Source: Saccharothrix carnea (GTDB lineage Bacteria > Actinomycetota > Actinomycetes > Mycobacteriales > Pseudonocardiaceae). Taken from it: DNA of 64,000 nucleotides. The notes beneath the pieces are model-generated. The model did no database searches. It had not been told where the DNA came from and worked only from the letters and a program-made list of their open reading frames with translations. Made by a program: the position numbers and the translations under genes. The stretch is taken from the NCBI RefSeq assembly GCF_003014735.1, contig NZ_PYAX01000003.1, positions 248,001 through 312,000 on the forward strand, given 5' to 3'. Within the stretch, counting starts at the first letter, position 1. Each line of letters starts with the position of its first letter. Positions 1 through 9,002 of the stretch are shown here, piece by piece.

Positions 1-1
1 G

Positions 2-1471
2 GAGGTGCACGGGCACGCCTGGCTGCACGTGCCGAACGGCGGCACGCCCGCGATCGGCCGGCGGCCGACCCGGCACCGCAGGAAGCGCCGCAGGCCGCCG
101 GTGGCGCCCGTCCTGCTGGCGGTGGCGCTGCTGTTCGTCGGCACCACGAACGCCGCCCGCGCCACACCACCCGCCGTGCCGCCGTGCCCTCCCCCGATCC
201 AGCTGAACGTGCTGGTGTCGGCGGAGAAGGAGGAGGTGGTCCGCTCGCTCGCGCTGGAGCTGGAGGACGACTCCGGCAGGCACAACCCGCTGGGCTGCAA
301 GGAGTTCAACGCGCTGGTGTTCACGGGCGGTTCCGCCAGGGCGGCGGCCGAGGCGCTGGGCCGGGGCTGGCAGCCGGGTGACCTGACGGCGGTGGGCGCC
401 GAGCCGCACGTGTGGCTGCCGGACAGCAGGGCCGAGGTCCTGGCCATCGGGGACGACCTGCGCGAGCGCCCCGACGTGACGCTGCACGTCCGGGCGGGCG
501 TGGCGGTGTCGCCGCTGGTGCTCGGCGCGTCGGAGGAACTGGCCGCGCAGATCGCGCCGGACGGCGAGTTCGAGTGGCGGCACGTGGCCAAGCCGGCGGC
601 GGTGGACCTGTCGTCGGGTGTCGGTCTCCTGGCTGCCGCCGCGTTGGCGCAGGCGGAGCTCGGGCCGGACCTGGACTCGCCCCGCGCGGCGTGGGTGCTG
701 CACGACATCACCCGACGGACGAGCACCGACGCGCCGTGCGTCGGCGAGGTGGCGGTGATCGGGTCGGAGAACGCGGTGGCGGCCACCGACGGCTGCCGGG
801 TGCTCTACCCGCGCGACGGCGCGCTGGTGCTGGACCACCCGTTCGTGGAGGTCGAGCGGCCGCAGCGGCACAACCCGCGGCGGCAGCGGATCGTGCACCG
901 GCTGCTGGAGCACCTGCGGGCACCCGGTGCCCAGGCGGTGTTCAAGCGGGCGGGTTTTCGCGACCTGGCCTGGAACGTCATCGCGCCGCCGGATTCGGGC
1001 GTGCGGCCCGACCGACCACTGGACCTGCCCCTCCAGCCGCGCCCGGGGTCGGTGCGGGAGGCGTGGGAGGCCGCGAGCCGGCCGCGGACGATCGGGGTGG
1101 CCACCGACAGCTCGCCCGACGCGCACCTGTTCGCCGAGCAGGTGTCGCGGCTGGCCGGTCCGGGTGACCGGGTGATCACCCTGCCGTTGACCGAGGACGT
1201 GGTCGAAGCGGGCGTCCGAGCGGGCGCGCACGTCGTGGTGCTGGCGTCGGCGACACCGGTGCCGATCCTCGCGAAGGGCGTCAGCCGTCCCGTCCGAGTG
1301 GTGGCGGTCGGCTTCACGGAGGGTGCCTGCGCGCCCTCAACGGCTCTCTACGCCGCCGCCACCGCCATGGACGGTCCGTGCCACGTCGTCGGCGGCTTGA
1401 ACGATCCTGGCGCCGCTGAGGGCCGGGAAGCAGCGGTGCACGACGTCGCACGCGCGGCATGGGGAGGGTGA
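2..1471 (+). CDS. Exported/membrane-anchored substrate-binding-like protein (5' end probably outside window)
   Basis: The frame is open to the window edge. A GTG lies at 5, but the GGAG directly abuts it, so it is not a convincing start and the gene is probably 5'-truncated here. After an arginine-rich stretch (about residues 18-31) there is one hydrophobic segment (about 33-50, ending near ARA), consistent with a signal peptide or anchor. The exported part (from QLNVLVSAEKEE) resembles two-lobed extracellular solute-binding folds, but I see no ligand-defining motif. It ends 1 nt before a second binding protein, so the two are probably co-transcribed. Function unknown; no permease or ATPase is in the window. 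Confidence 0.7.
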   Translation, partial: EVHGHAWLHVPNGGTPAIGRRPTRHRRKRRRPPVAPVLLAVALLFVGTTNAARATPPAVPPCPPPIQLNVLVSAEKEEVVRSLALELEDDSGRHNPLGCKEFNALVFTGGSARAAAEALGRGWQPGDLTAVGAEPHVWLPDSRAEVLAIGDDLRERPDVTLHVRAGVAVSPLVLGASEELAAQIAPDGEFEWRHVAKPAAVDLSSGVGLLAAAALAQAELGPDLDSPRAAWVLHDITRRTSTDAPCVGEVAVIGSENAVAATDGCRVLYPRDGALVLDHPFVEVERPQRHNPRRQRIVHRLLEHLRAPGAQAVFKRAGFRDLAWNVIAPPDSGVRPDRPLDLPLQPRPGSVREAWEAASRPRTIGVATDSSPDAHLFAEQVSRLAGPGDRVITLPLTEDVVEAGVRAGAHVVVLASATPVPILAKGVSRPVRVVAVGFTEGACAPSTALYAAATAMDGPCHVVGGLNDPGAAEGREAAVHDVARAAWGG

Positions 1472-1472
1472 C

Positions 1473-2702
1473 GTGATCCGCGTTGTCATGGTGCTGGTGA
1501 TGCTCTTGTCGGCCTGCACGAGCCGGGTCGAGGACGAGGCGGAGGGCGGCACCGGGTCGATCACCTTCGTGGAGAGCCGCGACATCAGCGCGGACGGTCA
1601 GGTGACGAAGCTGGTCGAGCGCTGGAACGAGCGCGCCGGCCCGCGCGAGCAGGTCACGTTCGTGCAGATGCCGGGTTCCACCGACGACCACCGCGCCCAG
1701 TTGACCGCACGGGCACAGGACTTGGAGCGGGTGCGCAACAGCCCGGACTGCTACGACGTGATCGGCCTCGACAACGTGTGGACGGCGGAGTTCGCCGCGG
1801 CGGGGCACGTCGTGCCGCTGGACCCGGAGGAGTTCGGCGTCGACCGGTTGCTGCCGCAGGCGGTCGCGGCGGCGAGGTCACCCGGCGACGGGCGGCTGTG
1901 GGCGGTCCCGTGGCGCAGCGACGCCGGGCTGCTCTACTACCGCAAGGACCTGCTCGCCGAGGCGGACGTCAGCCCGCCGACCACCTGGGCCGAGTTGAGG
2001 CGGCAGGCCGTCGAGATCGCCGCGCCCCGCGGCCTGCACGGCTACGTCGGCCAGTTCAAGCGGTACGAGGGCCTGATCGTGAACATGGCCGAGGTCATCT
2101 GGGCGCACGGCGGCGACCTGGAACGACCGGACGACGCCCGGACCAAGGCGGGGGTGCAGGCGGTGGCCGACGGCATCGACCAGGGCTGGATCCCCCGCGC
2201 GGCACTCGACTACGAGGAGAACAAGTCCCTCGACGAGTTCCGGGCCGGCCGCGCCCTGTTCGCGCGGAGCTGGCCGTACGCCGGGCCGGTGCTGGAGGCC
2301 GAGGAGTCGCGGGTCGCCGGCAAGTGGGGCCGGGTCGCGCTGCCGGGCCCCAGCGCGTTGGGCGGCTGGAACCTGGCCGTGTCCCGGTGCTCGGCCAACC
2401 AGAAGACCGCGCGCGAGTTCATCAAGTTCGTCACCAACGACGACAACCAGCGGCGGACGTTCCAGCGAGCCGGGTTCGCGCCCACCTCCCTGGCCCTGTA
2501 CGAGGAGCCCGGCCTGGTCCCGATCGAGCTGCGCGAGAGCGTGCTCGAAGCGCGGATCCGGCCGCTGTCGGCGTACTACGACGAGTTGACCAGCGTGATG
2601 CAGGAGAACCTGCACCACGCGCTGGACAACCCCAGAGCGGTCGACAAGTCCCTCGACGACCTCGCGGCCGGCCTGGCCAAGGCCGTGGAGGGGCGGGGCT
2701 AG
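1473..2702 (+). CDS. ABC-type extracellular solute-binding lipoprotein (family 1)
   Basis: 409 aa. The N terminus has a lipobox (MLLSAC, Cys about residue 15), so the protein should be lipid-anchored outside the membrane. The body matches sugar-type (family 1) binding proteins: ITFVESRD near the mature start, then the hallmark stretch YDVIGLDNVWTAEFAAAG, and WAVPWRSDAGLLYYRKDLL. The GTG start is 4 nt after a GGGAGGG Shine-Dalgarno and 1 nt after the upstream stop, indicating translational coupling with the preceding binding-like protein. No transporter permeases follow; the next gene is convergent. The ligand is probably a sugar or oligosaccharide, by family only. Confidence 0.85.
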   Translation: MIRVVMVLVMLLSACTSRVEDEAEGGTGSITFVESRDISADGQVTKLVERWNERAGPREQVTFVQMPGSTDDHRAQLTARAQDLERVRNSPDCYDVIGLDNVWTAEFAAAGHVVPLDPEEFGVDRLLPQAVAAARSPGDGRLWAVPWRSDAGLLYYRKDLLAEADVSPPTTWAELRRQAVEIAAPRGLHGYVGQFKRYEGLIVNMAEVIWAHGGDLERPDDARTKAGVQAVADGIDQGWIPRAALDYEENKSLDEFRAGRALFARSWPYAGPVLEAEESRVAGKWGRVALPGPSALGGWNLAVSRCSANQKTAREFIKFVTNDDNQRRTFQRAGFAPTSLALYEEPGLVPIELRESVLEARIRPLSAYYDELTSVMQENLHHALDNPRAVDKSLDDLAAGLAKAVEGRG

Positions 2703-3331
2703 GCGGTGGCCGCCTTGACCCGCGTGGTGGTGGCCTTGGCGGCGCGGTTCCAGTCGATCCAGCCGCGGATCACCAGGACGGCGAAGACGGTGTAGACGGC
2801 GGCGCTGAACCACAGCCCGGACTGGATCTGCAGCGGCACGCCGATCGCGTCCACCACGAGCCACACCAGCCAGAACTCGACCAGGCCGAAGCCCTGGAGG
2901 GTGAAGGCGAGGACGGTGCCGACGAAGATCGCGGCGTCCGGCCACGGCGCCCACGAGGCGTCCAGCGCGTCCAGCAGCAGCGCGAAGCCGACCGTGCCGA
3001 GCACGAACGCCGTCACCACGGCGAGGCGTTCCTTCGCGGTGCCCTTGCGGACGACCACGCCGAACACCGGGTCACGCCGACGCGTCCACGCCCACCAGCC
3101 GTAGAGCGTGATCAGCGCGATCACCACCTGGCGCGCGGCCGTGCCGCCGAGCTGCGCGGACACGTACACCACGAACAGCAGCGTGACCGAGACCAACTGC
3201 ACGGGCCAGGTCCACAGCGACCGCTTCTGCGCCAGGTACACCACCACCAGCGCGAAGACCTGGCCGATGAACTCCGCCCAGGACACCTTCTGCCCGAACA
3301 CCGTGAAGCCCTGCTCCAACAAGACGTGCAC
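2699..3331 (-). CDS. ribM: Riboflavin transporter RibM/PnuX (PnuC family)
   Basis: About 210 aa integral membrane protein of the PnuC family with roughly seven hydrophobic segments and the family motif KRSLWTWPVQLVS. PnuC-like proteins transport nicotinamide riboside, thiamine or riboflavin; the FMN riboswitch immediately upstream on the same strand points to riboflavin, as in actinobacterial RibM (PnuX). I chose GTG at 3331 because GGAGGA sits 4-5 nt upstream and the resulting N terminus is compact (HVLLEQGFTVF). An in-frame ATG at 3343 has its AGGGG directly abutting it. The stop overlaps the convergent lipoprotein gene by 4 nt. Flavin-repressed expression is inferred. Confidence 0.88.
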   Translation of the reverse strand: MHVLLEQGFTVFGQKVSWAEFIGQVFALVVVYLAQKRSLWTWPVQLVSVTLLFVVYVSAQLGGTAARQVVIALITLYGWWAWTRRRDPVFGVVVRKGTAKERLAVVTAFVLGTVGFALLLDALDASWAPWPDAAIFVGTVLAFTLQGFGLVEFWLVWLVVDAIGVPLQIQSGLWFSAAVYTVFAVLVIRGWIDWNRAAKATTTRVKAATA

Positions 3332-3387
3332 CGCGTCCTCCATCCCCTGACAGGCGTTCCCGGGGCAGGGCAGGACAACGGCACGCG

Positions 3388-3504
3388 CGCCTCCCATCCG
3401 GACTTTCACCGTCGGCCCCGGAATCCCACCGGGTCAACCGCCCTGGTGGGCGGGTCGCGGGCTGTCACCGCCGGTTCGGAGTTCCACCGAGCCCCGGAGC
3501 GCAT
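3388..3504 (-). promoter_or_regulatory. FMN riboswitch (RFN element)
   Basis: Read on the minus strand, the region carries the conserved RFN blocks in order: GGGGCTCGGTGGAACTCCGA, then ACCGGCGGTGACAGCCCGCG, then GGTGGGATTCCGGGGCCGAC and finally AGTCCGGATGGGAG. The outer GCGCTCC and GGAGGCGC ends can form helix P1. The element ends about 50 nt before the start of the PnuC-family gene. In high-GC actinobacteria these elements usually sequester the ribosome binding site; I see no strong U-tract terminator, so translational control is more likely. Confidence 0.93.
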
Positions 3505-3648
3505 GTCTCTCATCGCGTCGGAACATCATGGCGCGCGGAACTGTTCCTGAGGTGATCGACGCCACAGTCCGCACGATCCGAGAACCCGCGCCCTCGTGGT
3601 CATCTCGACTTCAGCCCCGGTACACCGGCGGTCGGTAGCTTCCGCCGA

Positions 3649-4896
3649 ATGCGAATCCTGCTCATGGCCGCGGTGGTGCCGCTGCTCATCGCCTCCTCCC
3701 CCGGACCGGACGAGGTCGTGCCGGTCACCCAGACCCGGGCGTTCGTCGACGACGCGTCCGGGTCACCGGCCAACGCCGACGCCGACGACCCGGCGATCTG
3801 GGTGCACCCGCGGTCGGCGCGGCAGAGCGTCGTGCTCGGCACGCTGAAGGAGGGCGGGCTGGCCGCGTTCGACCTGGCCGGCCGGACCCTGGGCACCTAC
3901 CCGGCGCCCGCGCCGCCGACGCCGGAGGCCAAGCCGGGCCGGTTCAACAACGTCGACGTGCTCAGCCGCGTGCCGGTCGGCGGGCGGTCCCGTGACCTCG
4001 CGTTCGTCAGCGACCGGGGCCGGGACCGGATCCGGGTCTACGAGCTCGACGGGCGCGGTGCGGCGGCGGGCGCGGCGGTCGTCCGGGACGTGACCGACCC
4101 CGGCGCGCGGCCGGTGTTCTCCTCGTCGGAGGAGGAGGTGGACGACCAGCACACGGCCTACGGGCTGGCGGCCGGGTTCGTCGGCCGCACGCCGGTGGTC
4201 GTGACGAACCGGCGCAGCGAGACCAGGGTGGCGCTGCTGCGCGTGACGCCCGGCCCGGCGGGTTCGGTCGGCACGGCGGTCGCGGCCACGCTGGACCTGC
4301 CGTCGTCGTTCCCGCTGCCGGACGGCACGACCTGGACGCCGTGCGGTGAGCCGGGCGAGGGCCCGCAGCTGGAGGGCATGGTGGTCGACTCCGCGCACGG
4401 CGTGCTGTACGCGGCGCAGGAGGACGTCGGCATCTGGCGGGTGCCGCTGCGCGCGACCGGGTTCGGCACGCCCGTGCTGATCGACAAGGTTCGCTCGTTC
4501 GGGGTACCGCAGAGCTACGACCCGGAGACCGAGGAGTGCTCGGTGTCGGGCGCCGACCCCGGTTTCGGCGGCAGGCACCTGACCGCCGACGCCGAGGGCC
4601 TGGCAGTCGGTGACGGGTACCTGATCGCGTCCAGCCAGGGCGACTCGCGGTTCGTGGCCTACGAGCGCACCGGCCGCAACGCCTACGTCGGCGAGTTCGT
4701 GGTGGGCGCGGGCCGGGGCAACGACTCGGTCGAGCACTCGGACGGCGCGCACCTGGTGACCGCCGACCTCGGCCGGGACTACCCCGAGGGCCTGCTGGTC
4801 GTGCACGACGGCGAGCGCACCCCGACCGTCGACGACCTGGCGACCACCGGCTTCGCGTACGTGAGCTGGGAGGACGTGCTCGACGAGCTGGACTGA
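3649..4896 (+). CDS. Secreted beta-propeller phytase (3-phytase family)
   Basis: 415 aa with an N-terminal signal peptide (MRILLMAAVVPLLIASS). The mature region opens with the beta-propeller phytase signature DADDPAIWVHP, followed by RFNNVDV, the acidic calcium-binding stretch SSSEEEVDDQHTAYGLA and a late TADAEGLAV blade. These enzymes release phosphate from phytate extracellularly in a calcium-dependent reaction. It is monocistronic, with no phosphate-uptake genes beside it, and ends just before a strong hairpin. I cannot identify a PHO box with confidence. Confidence 0.88.
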   Translation: MRILLMAAVVPLLIASSPGPDEVVPVTQTRAFVDDASGSPANADADDPAIWVHPRSARQSVVLGTLKEGGLAAFDLAGRTLGTYPAPAPPTPEAKPGRFNNVDVLSRVPVGGRSRDLAFVSDRGRDRIRVYELDGRGAAAGAAVVRDVTDPGARPVFSSSEEEVDDQHTAYGLAAGFVGRTPVVVTNRRSETRVALLRVTPGPAGSVGTAVAATLDLPSSFPLPDGTTWTPCGEPGEGPQLEGMVVDSAHGVLYAAQEDVGIWRVPLRATGFGTPVLIDKVRSFGVPQSYDPETEECSVSGADPGFGGRHLTADAEGLAVGDGYLIASSQGDSRFVAYERTGRNAYVGEFVVGAGRGNDSVEHSDGAHLVTADLGRDYPEGLLVVHDGERTPTVDDLATTGFAYVSWEDVLDELD

Positions 4897-4905
4897 CCGG
4901 GGAGA

Positions 4906-4959
4906 ACGCCGACAGGCCCCGGGACCCGTCGAGCACGGGGTCCGGGGCCTGTCGGCGTC
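4906..4959 (+). terminator. Hairpin terminator after phytase
   Basis: ACGCCGACAGGCCCCG is mirrored by CGGGGCCTGTCGGCGT around a short loop, giving a stem over 20 bp. No T-tract follows, which is common for actinomycete terminators. It lies between the convergent phytase and membrane-protein genes and may serve both. Confidence 0.7.
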
Positions 4960-4983
4960 TGCGGAGGGAGTCGTGGTGAGGTG

Positions 4984-5802
4984 TCACGCCCCGTCTGTGC
5001 GCGGGGGCATCTGCATGCCGGCGGGCGGGGTCGGCGGGTCCACCTGCGCCTGCCGGGACGCGCGGGCCGCCGCAGACACGGGCTCCTGCGCCCGGCTGGT
5101 CACGGTGTCCTGGGACTGGCGCGGCGAGGGCGTGATGTGCGCCGACTCCTCCTGGATGCGGTTGAGCCAGCCCTCCCAGCGCTGCTGCATCGGGCGGACC
5201 AGGCCGCCGCCGACGCCGATCACGATCACGCCGGCGACCGTGGCCAGCACCGTGATCAGGACCGGCATGGTGACCGCGACGGCGATGCCGAGCTGGTTGA
5301 GCGCGGCGATGACACCGAGCGCGACGATGAAGCCGTGCGTGATGCCGCCGAGGATCTTCGTGTACGGCCGGTTGCCCAGCGCGCCGGTGACCAGGCCGCT
5401 CAGCGCCTTGCCGATCGCGGCGGCCACCAGCACCAGGATGATCGCCACGACGATGCGCGGCAGGTACGCGATGACGTCGTTGAGCAGGGCGCTCACCGCG
5501 TTGCCGGTGCCGAACACGCCGAACGCGAGCTGCAGCGCGATCAGCAGCACGAAGTAGTAGACGAGCTTGACGATCAGGTTGGAGGCGTCGATCGGGGACT
5601 TGGCCATCGCGCCGCCCAGGCCGGAGCGCTCGACCAGGCGGTCGAAGCCCACCCGCTTGAGCAGGAACCCGACAGCCTTGGCCAGCGCCTTGGCGATGAG
5701 CCAGCCGATGAGCAGGACGACTAGGAAGCCGAGGAGTTTCGGTACGAACGTGGCCACCATCGTCCACGCCTGCCCGAGTCCTTCGGTGATCTGGGTACCC
5801 AC
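4984..5802 (-). CDS. Multi-helix membrane protein of the CmpX / mechanosensitive-channel-helix type
   Basis: 272 aa. Start GTG 5802 is set by AAGGAGGG five bases upstream; an upstream extension is arginine-rich and unlikely. About five transmembrane segments carry the conserved-TM-helix repeat of CmpX/MscS-like proteins (AKALAKAVGFLLKRVGFD, then LPRIVVAIILVLVAAAIGK, and GVIVIGVGGGLVRPM). The C-terminal tail (about the last 60 residues) is soluble and ends with a proline-rich stretch. The MscS beta domain is absent, so it may form a small channel or act in envelope stress without being a classical MscS. Single-gene unit. Confidence 0.75.
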   Translation of the reverse strand: MGTQITEGLGQAWTMVATFVPKLLGFLVVLLIGWLIAKALAKAVGFLLKRVGFDRLVERSGLGGAMAKSPIDASNLIVKLVYYFVLLIALQLAFGVFGTGNAVSALLNDVIAYLPRIVVAIILVLVAAAIGKALSGLVTGALGNRPYTKILGGITHGFIVALGVIAALNQLGIAVAVTMPVLITVLATVAGVIVIGVGGGLVRPMQQRWEGWLNRIQEESAHITPSPRQSQDTVTSRAQEPVSAAARASRQAQVDPPTPPAGMQMPPRTDGA

Positions 5803-5950
5803 GACGACCCTCCTTCGTTTCGCTTGCCGAGATCGTTTCTCAGCCCGCATCACCCGGCAACCTGAAGTGGTGGCACGAAAGGGTGACTGACGTGGCGGTT
5901 CTCGCGTCGGCAGTCCAGAGTGGAATCACCGGTGGGGACCGGGGAGAGGG

Positions 5951-5986
5951 AAACGCCCGGCGCGAGGTTCTCGCGCCGGGCGTTTT
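5951..5986 (-). terminator. Terminator of the secreted hydrolase gene
   Basis: AAACGCCCGGCGCGAG and CTCGCGCCGGGCGTTT form a near-perfect 16-bp stem with a 4-nt loop. It is flanked by short A/T runs on both sides, so it can work in either direction. It lies 25 nt downstream of the hydrolase stop. Confidence 0.8.
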
Positions 5987-6010
5987 CGCGTCGGGGGTCT
6001 CGGACAGCGG

Positions 6011-7522
6011 TCAGAACTGGGCGGACAAGCCCCGGCCGGCCAGGTACGCCCGCACGTGCTCGGCCGAGGTCGCCTGGTCCACGTCGGGCCTCGGGTCGCC
6101 GGGGCAGTTCGAACTGCTGGGCGGCAGCACGCCGTTGACCAGGTACCGGTTGACGGCCCGGTCCACGCACTCGTTGCCGCTGCCGTAGAGGCCGTGCTTG
6201 CCCTCGTCCCGCACCGAGACCAGGTTGTGCCCGAGCCGCTCCGCCATGGCCGGGCCGCTCTCGTAGTGCGTCTGGGTGTCGCCCTCGGCCTGCACGATCA
6301 CACCCACGGGGTAACCGTCGCGCTCGAGCTCCACCGCGGCCTCGGGCAGGTCGAAGCTGCGGAACGCGCACGTCGTCGGCGCCGCGCGCAGGACGCCGAA
6401 GCCGTACGGGTAGCGGTCGCGGAAGACCCGCATGTCCTCGTAGTAGGTCTCCAGGTCGGTCGGCCAGTCGACCTCGCACGTCACCGTGTTGAACACGCCC
6501 GAGACCAGCTCGTCCTCCGCCTCGCCGGACATCAGCGCGCCCGCGTCGGACGGCGAGCCCGCCTGCAGCTGGGCCACCGCCACCGCGAGGTCCGACCACA
6601 GTGGACGGTAACGGGCGCCGACGCCGACCGCGGCGTCGAAGCGGGTGCGGGTCGCGTCGCCCACCGGTTCCAGGGCGAGGGCGGTGGCGACCGACTCCAC
6701 GGTGGTCATCACCGCTTCGGGGGTCGCGCCGAGCTGGAACCGGTCGTGGCGCTCGGCGACCCACGCCGACCACGCCTCGACGTTGCGCCGGTAGGCCACC
6801 GCCTGCGCCCGGAACTGCTCGCGCCAGATCCACTCCGGGTGCACGGCCGAGTCGAGCACGCTGCGGTCCAGCCGGGTCGGGAACAGGCTGCCGTACACCG
6901 CGCCCAGGTACGTGCCGTAGGAGTAGCCCAGGTAGTTGAGCTTCTCCTCGCGCAGCACGGCCCGCACCACGTCGAGGTCGCGCGCGGTGTTGGCGGTGTT
7001 GATGAACGGCCGGATGCCTCCCGCCGCGCGGTGGCAGGCGTCCTCGGCGGCCTGCGCCTCGGCGGCCCACTTCGGGAACTCGGAATCAGCCGGTCGGGTG
7101 TCGGCCGTGGCCAGTTCCGGGACCGTGCGGCAGGTCAGCGCGGTCGAACCGCCGACGCCGCGCGGGTCGAACCCGATCAGGTCGTAGACCTTGGCCACCT
7201 CGCTGCCCGCCAGGAACGACGGCATGCCGAGGCCCGAACCGCCCGGCCCGCCGGGGTTGAGCACCAGGATGCCGCGCCTGCGCGCGGGTTCGGCGGCCTT
7301 CTTGCGGCTGATCACCAGCGAGATCCGGTCGGCGCCGGGACGCGTGTAGTCCAGTGGCAGCACCAGTTCCGCGCACTCCAGCGCCTGCTTGCACGGCGTC
7401 CAGGTGAGCTGCTGCGTGTGGAACTCGGCCAGCGGATCGTCGCTCGCCGCTCCGAACGACGGCGCGACCGCCGTCGCCAGCACGGCGGCGACCACCAGGC
7501 CGACTGACATGTACCTGCGCAC
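6011..7522 (-). CDS. Secreted alpha/beta hydrolase, tripeptidyl-aminopeptidase (S33/SlpD-like) family
   Basis: 503 aa with signal peptide (RRYMSVGLVVAAVLATAVA). The family fingerprint is complete: VLNPGGPGGSG oxyanion region, IGFDPRGVGGS, nucleophile elbow YLGYSYGTYLGA (Ser about residue 200), and a C-terminal DEGKHGLYGSGNECVD carrying the likely His. Such enzymes cleave tripeptides or propeptides, or hydrolyse esters, in the extracytoplasmic space. GTG 7522 is preferred because GGGAGGG lies 4 nt upstream; a longer start at 7597 would nearly touch the divergent fasR region. Substrate unknown. Confidence 0.85.
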   Translation of the reverse strand: MRRYMSVGLVVAAVLATAVAPSFGAASDDPLAEFHTQQLTWTPCKQALECAELVLPLDYTRPGADRISLVISRKKAAEPARRRGILVLNPGGPGGSGLGMPSFLAGSEVAKVYDLIGFDPRGVGGSTALTCRTVPELATADTRPADSEFPKWAAEAQAAEDACHRAAGGIRPFINTANTARDLDVVRAVLREEKLNYLGYSYGTYLGAVYGSLFPTRLDRSVLDSAVHPEWIWREQFRAQAVAYRRNVEAWSAWVAERHDRFQLGATPEAVMTTVESVATALALEPVGDATRTRFDAAVGVGARYRPLWSDLAVAVAQLQAGSPSDAGALMSGEAEDELVSGVFNTVTCEVDWPTDLETYYEDMRVFRDRYPYGFGVLRAAPTTCAFRSFDLPEAAVELERDGYPVGVIVQAEGDTQTHYESGPAMAERLGHNLVSVRDEGKHGLYGSGNECVDRAVNRYLVNGVLPPSSSNCPGDPRPDVDQATSAEHVRAYLAGRGLSAQF

Positions 7523-7639
7523 GAGACCCTCCCAGGCGAGCCGGTCAGAACGCCACCGACCGTAGGACGATCGGCGCGGAGCGTCAGGGGTAGTCACTCG
7601 TTGGTGTCGCCCTGGGCGGCCCGTGCGATCGTGTGGGGT

Positions 7640-8815
7640 ATGACCAGCTCAACCGCGTTGTCGCGGGCCACCTTGCGAACGCTGCAACGGGCGTCGGGCG
7701 ACCTGGCCGCGGCGAGCGTGGCCGAGATGGAGGAGCGCCTGCCGTGGTTCCGGCGGATGCCCGCCGACCAGCGGGCCGGCGTGCTGCTGCTGATCCAGAA
7801 CGGCGTGGCCGGGTTCGTGTCCTGGCTGCACGACCCGCAGCAGGCCATCCGGCTGACCGCCGAGGCGTTCCGCTCCGCGCCGAAGGACATCTCGCGCTGG
7901 GTGAGCCTGCGGCAGACCGTGGAGCTGGTGCGGATCGCGCTGGAGCTGTTCGAGCAACTGCTGCCGAAGCTGGCCGAGAACGAGGCCGAGCGCGCGCTGC
8001 TGACCGAGGGCGTGCTGCGGTACGGGCGGGAAATCGCGTTCTCCGCGGCCACGTCGTACGCGGCGGCGGCCGAGGCGCGCGGTGCGTGGGACGCCCGGCT
8101 GGAGGCACTGGTCGTGGACGGCATCGTGCGTGGTGACGCGGAGGAGTCGTTGCTGTCGCGGGCCACGGCGCTGGGCTGGGACCCGGCGGCGGAGGCGACC
8201 GTGCTGGTGGGCAACCCGCCATCGGACGACCCGCCCGCGGTGGTGTTCGAGGTGCGCAGCCGGGCCGCCAGGGCGGGCCGGCCGGTGCTGCTGAGCGTGC
8301 AGGGCTCGCGGCTGGTCGTGGTGCTGGGCGGTGAGACGGAACGGGACGAGTCGCTGGTCCGGATGTCCGACGCGTTCGGGCCGGGCGCGGTGGTGGCCGG
8401 CCCGACCGTGACGAGCCTGGCGGAGGCGCACCGCAGCGCGAGCGACGCGCTGTCGGGGCTGCGCGCGGTGGTGGGCTGGCCCGCCGCGCCGCGGCCGGTG
8501 CGATCGCTGGACCTGCTGCCGGAGCGGGCGCTGGCCGGTGACCCGGAGGCCGAGTGGCAGCTGGTGGACCGGGTGGCCAGGCCGCTGGAGGACGCGGGCG
8601 GCTCGCTGCTGGAGACCGTGGACGCGTTCCTGGAGGTGGGCGGCGTGCTGGAGGCGTGCGCGCGCAAGCTGTTCGTGCACCCCAACACGGTCCGCTACCG
8701 GCTCAAGCGCGCCACCGAGCTCACCGGGCGCAACGCGAACGACCCCCGTGACGCTCTGGTGCTGAGGGTGGCGCTCTCCGTGGGCAGGCTGGCCCGCGCC
8801 CGCGGCCTGTGGTGA
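7640..8815 (+). CDS. fasR: PucR-type transcriptional activator FasR of fatty-acid synthesis genes
   Basis: 391 aa from ATG 7640. The C-terminal PucR helix-turn-helix is clear (LFVHPNTVRYRLKRATELTG). The N-terminal region (LPWFRRMPADQRAGVLLLIQNG) is typical of actinomycete FasR. In Streptomyces FasR activates the fabD-fabH-acpP-fabF operon, and here the same operon begins about 190 nt downstream on the same strand, so the context supports the name. I infer that acyl-chain demand controls it. A TGTAG-N5-CTACA inverted repeat in the intervening gap is a candidate binding site. Confidence 0.88.
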   Translation: MTSSTALSRATLRTLQRASGDLAAASVAEMEERLPWFRRMPADQRAGVLLLIQNGVAGFVSWLHDPQQAIRLTAEAFRSAPKDISRWVSLRQTVELVRIALELFEQLLPKLAENEAERALLTEGVLRYGREIAFSAATSYAAAAEARGAWDARLEALVVDGIVRGDAEESLLSRATALGWDPAAEATVLVGNPPSDDPPAVVFEVRSRAARAGRPVLLSVQGSRLVVVLGGETERDESLVRMSDAFGPGAVVAGPTVTSLAEAHRSASDALSGLRAVVGWPAAPRPVRSLDLLPERALAGDPEAEWQLVDRVARPLEDAGGSLLETVDAFLEVGGVLEACARKLFVHPNTVRYRLKRATELTGRNANDPRDALVLRVALSVGRLARARGLW

Positions 8816-8919
8816 CCCGCCCGGAGGACGCCCAGCCGGGTGTGACGCACGACGCATGTCCGATTGGGTCGGGATCGACAACACGCGACGTCGTTCTACG
8901 TTCATCTCCGAGTCACATT

Positions 8920-8934
8920 TGTAGAGACCCTACA
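8920..8934. promoter_or_regulatory. Inverted repeat upstream of fabD, candidate FasR operator
   Basis: TGTAG-AGACC-CTACA is a perfect 5-bp inverted repeat with 10-bp centre-to-centre spacing in the only intergenic gap between fasR and fabD. Assignment to FasR is inferred from position only. Confidence 0.4.
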
Positions 8935-9002
8935 ACACATCGTCCCGGGTTTCGTCCGTGGCGACATCACCGGAAACGGCCGCGACCGTGTTCAGTGAGC
9001 GG

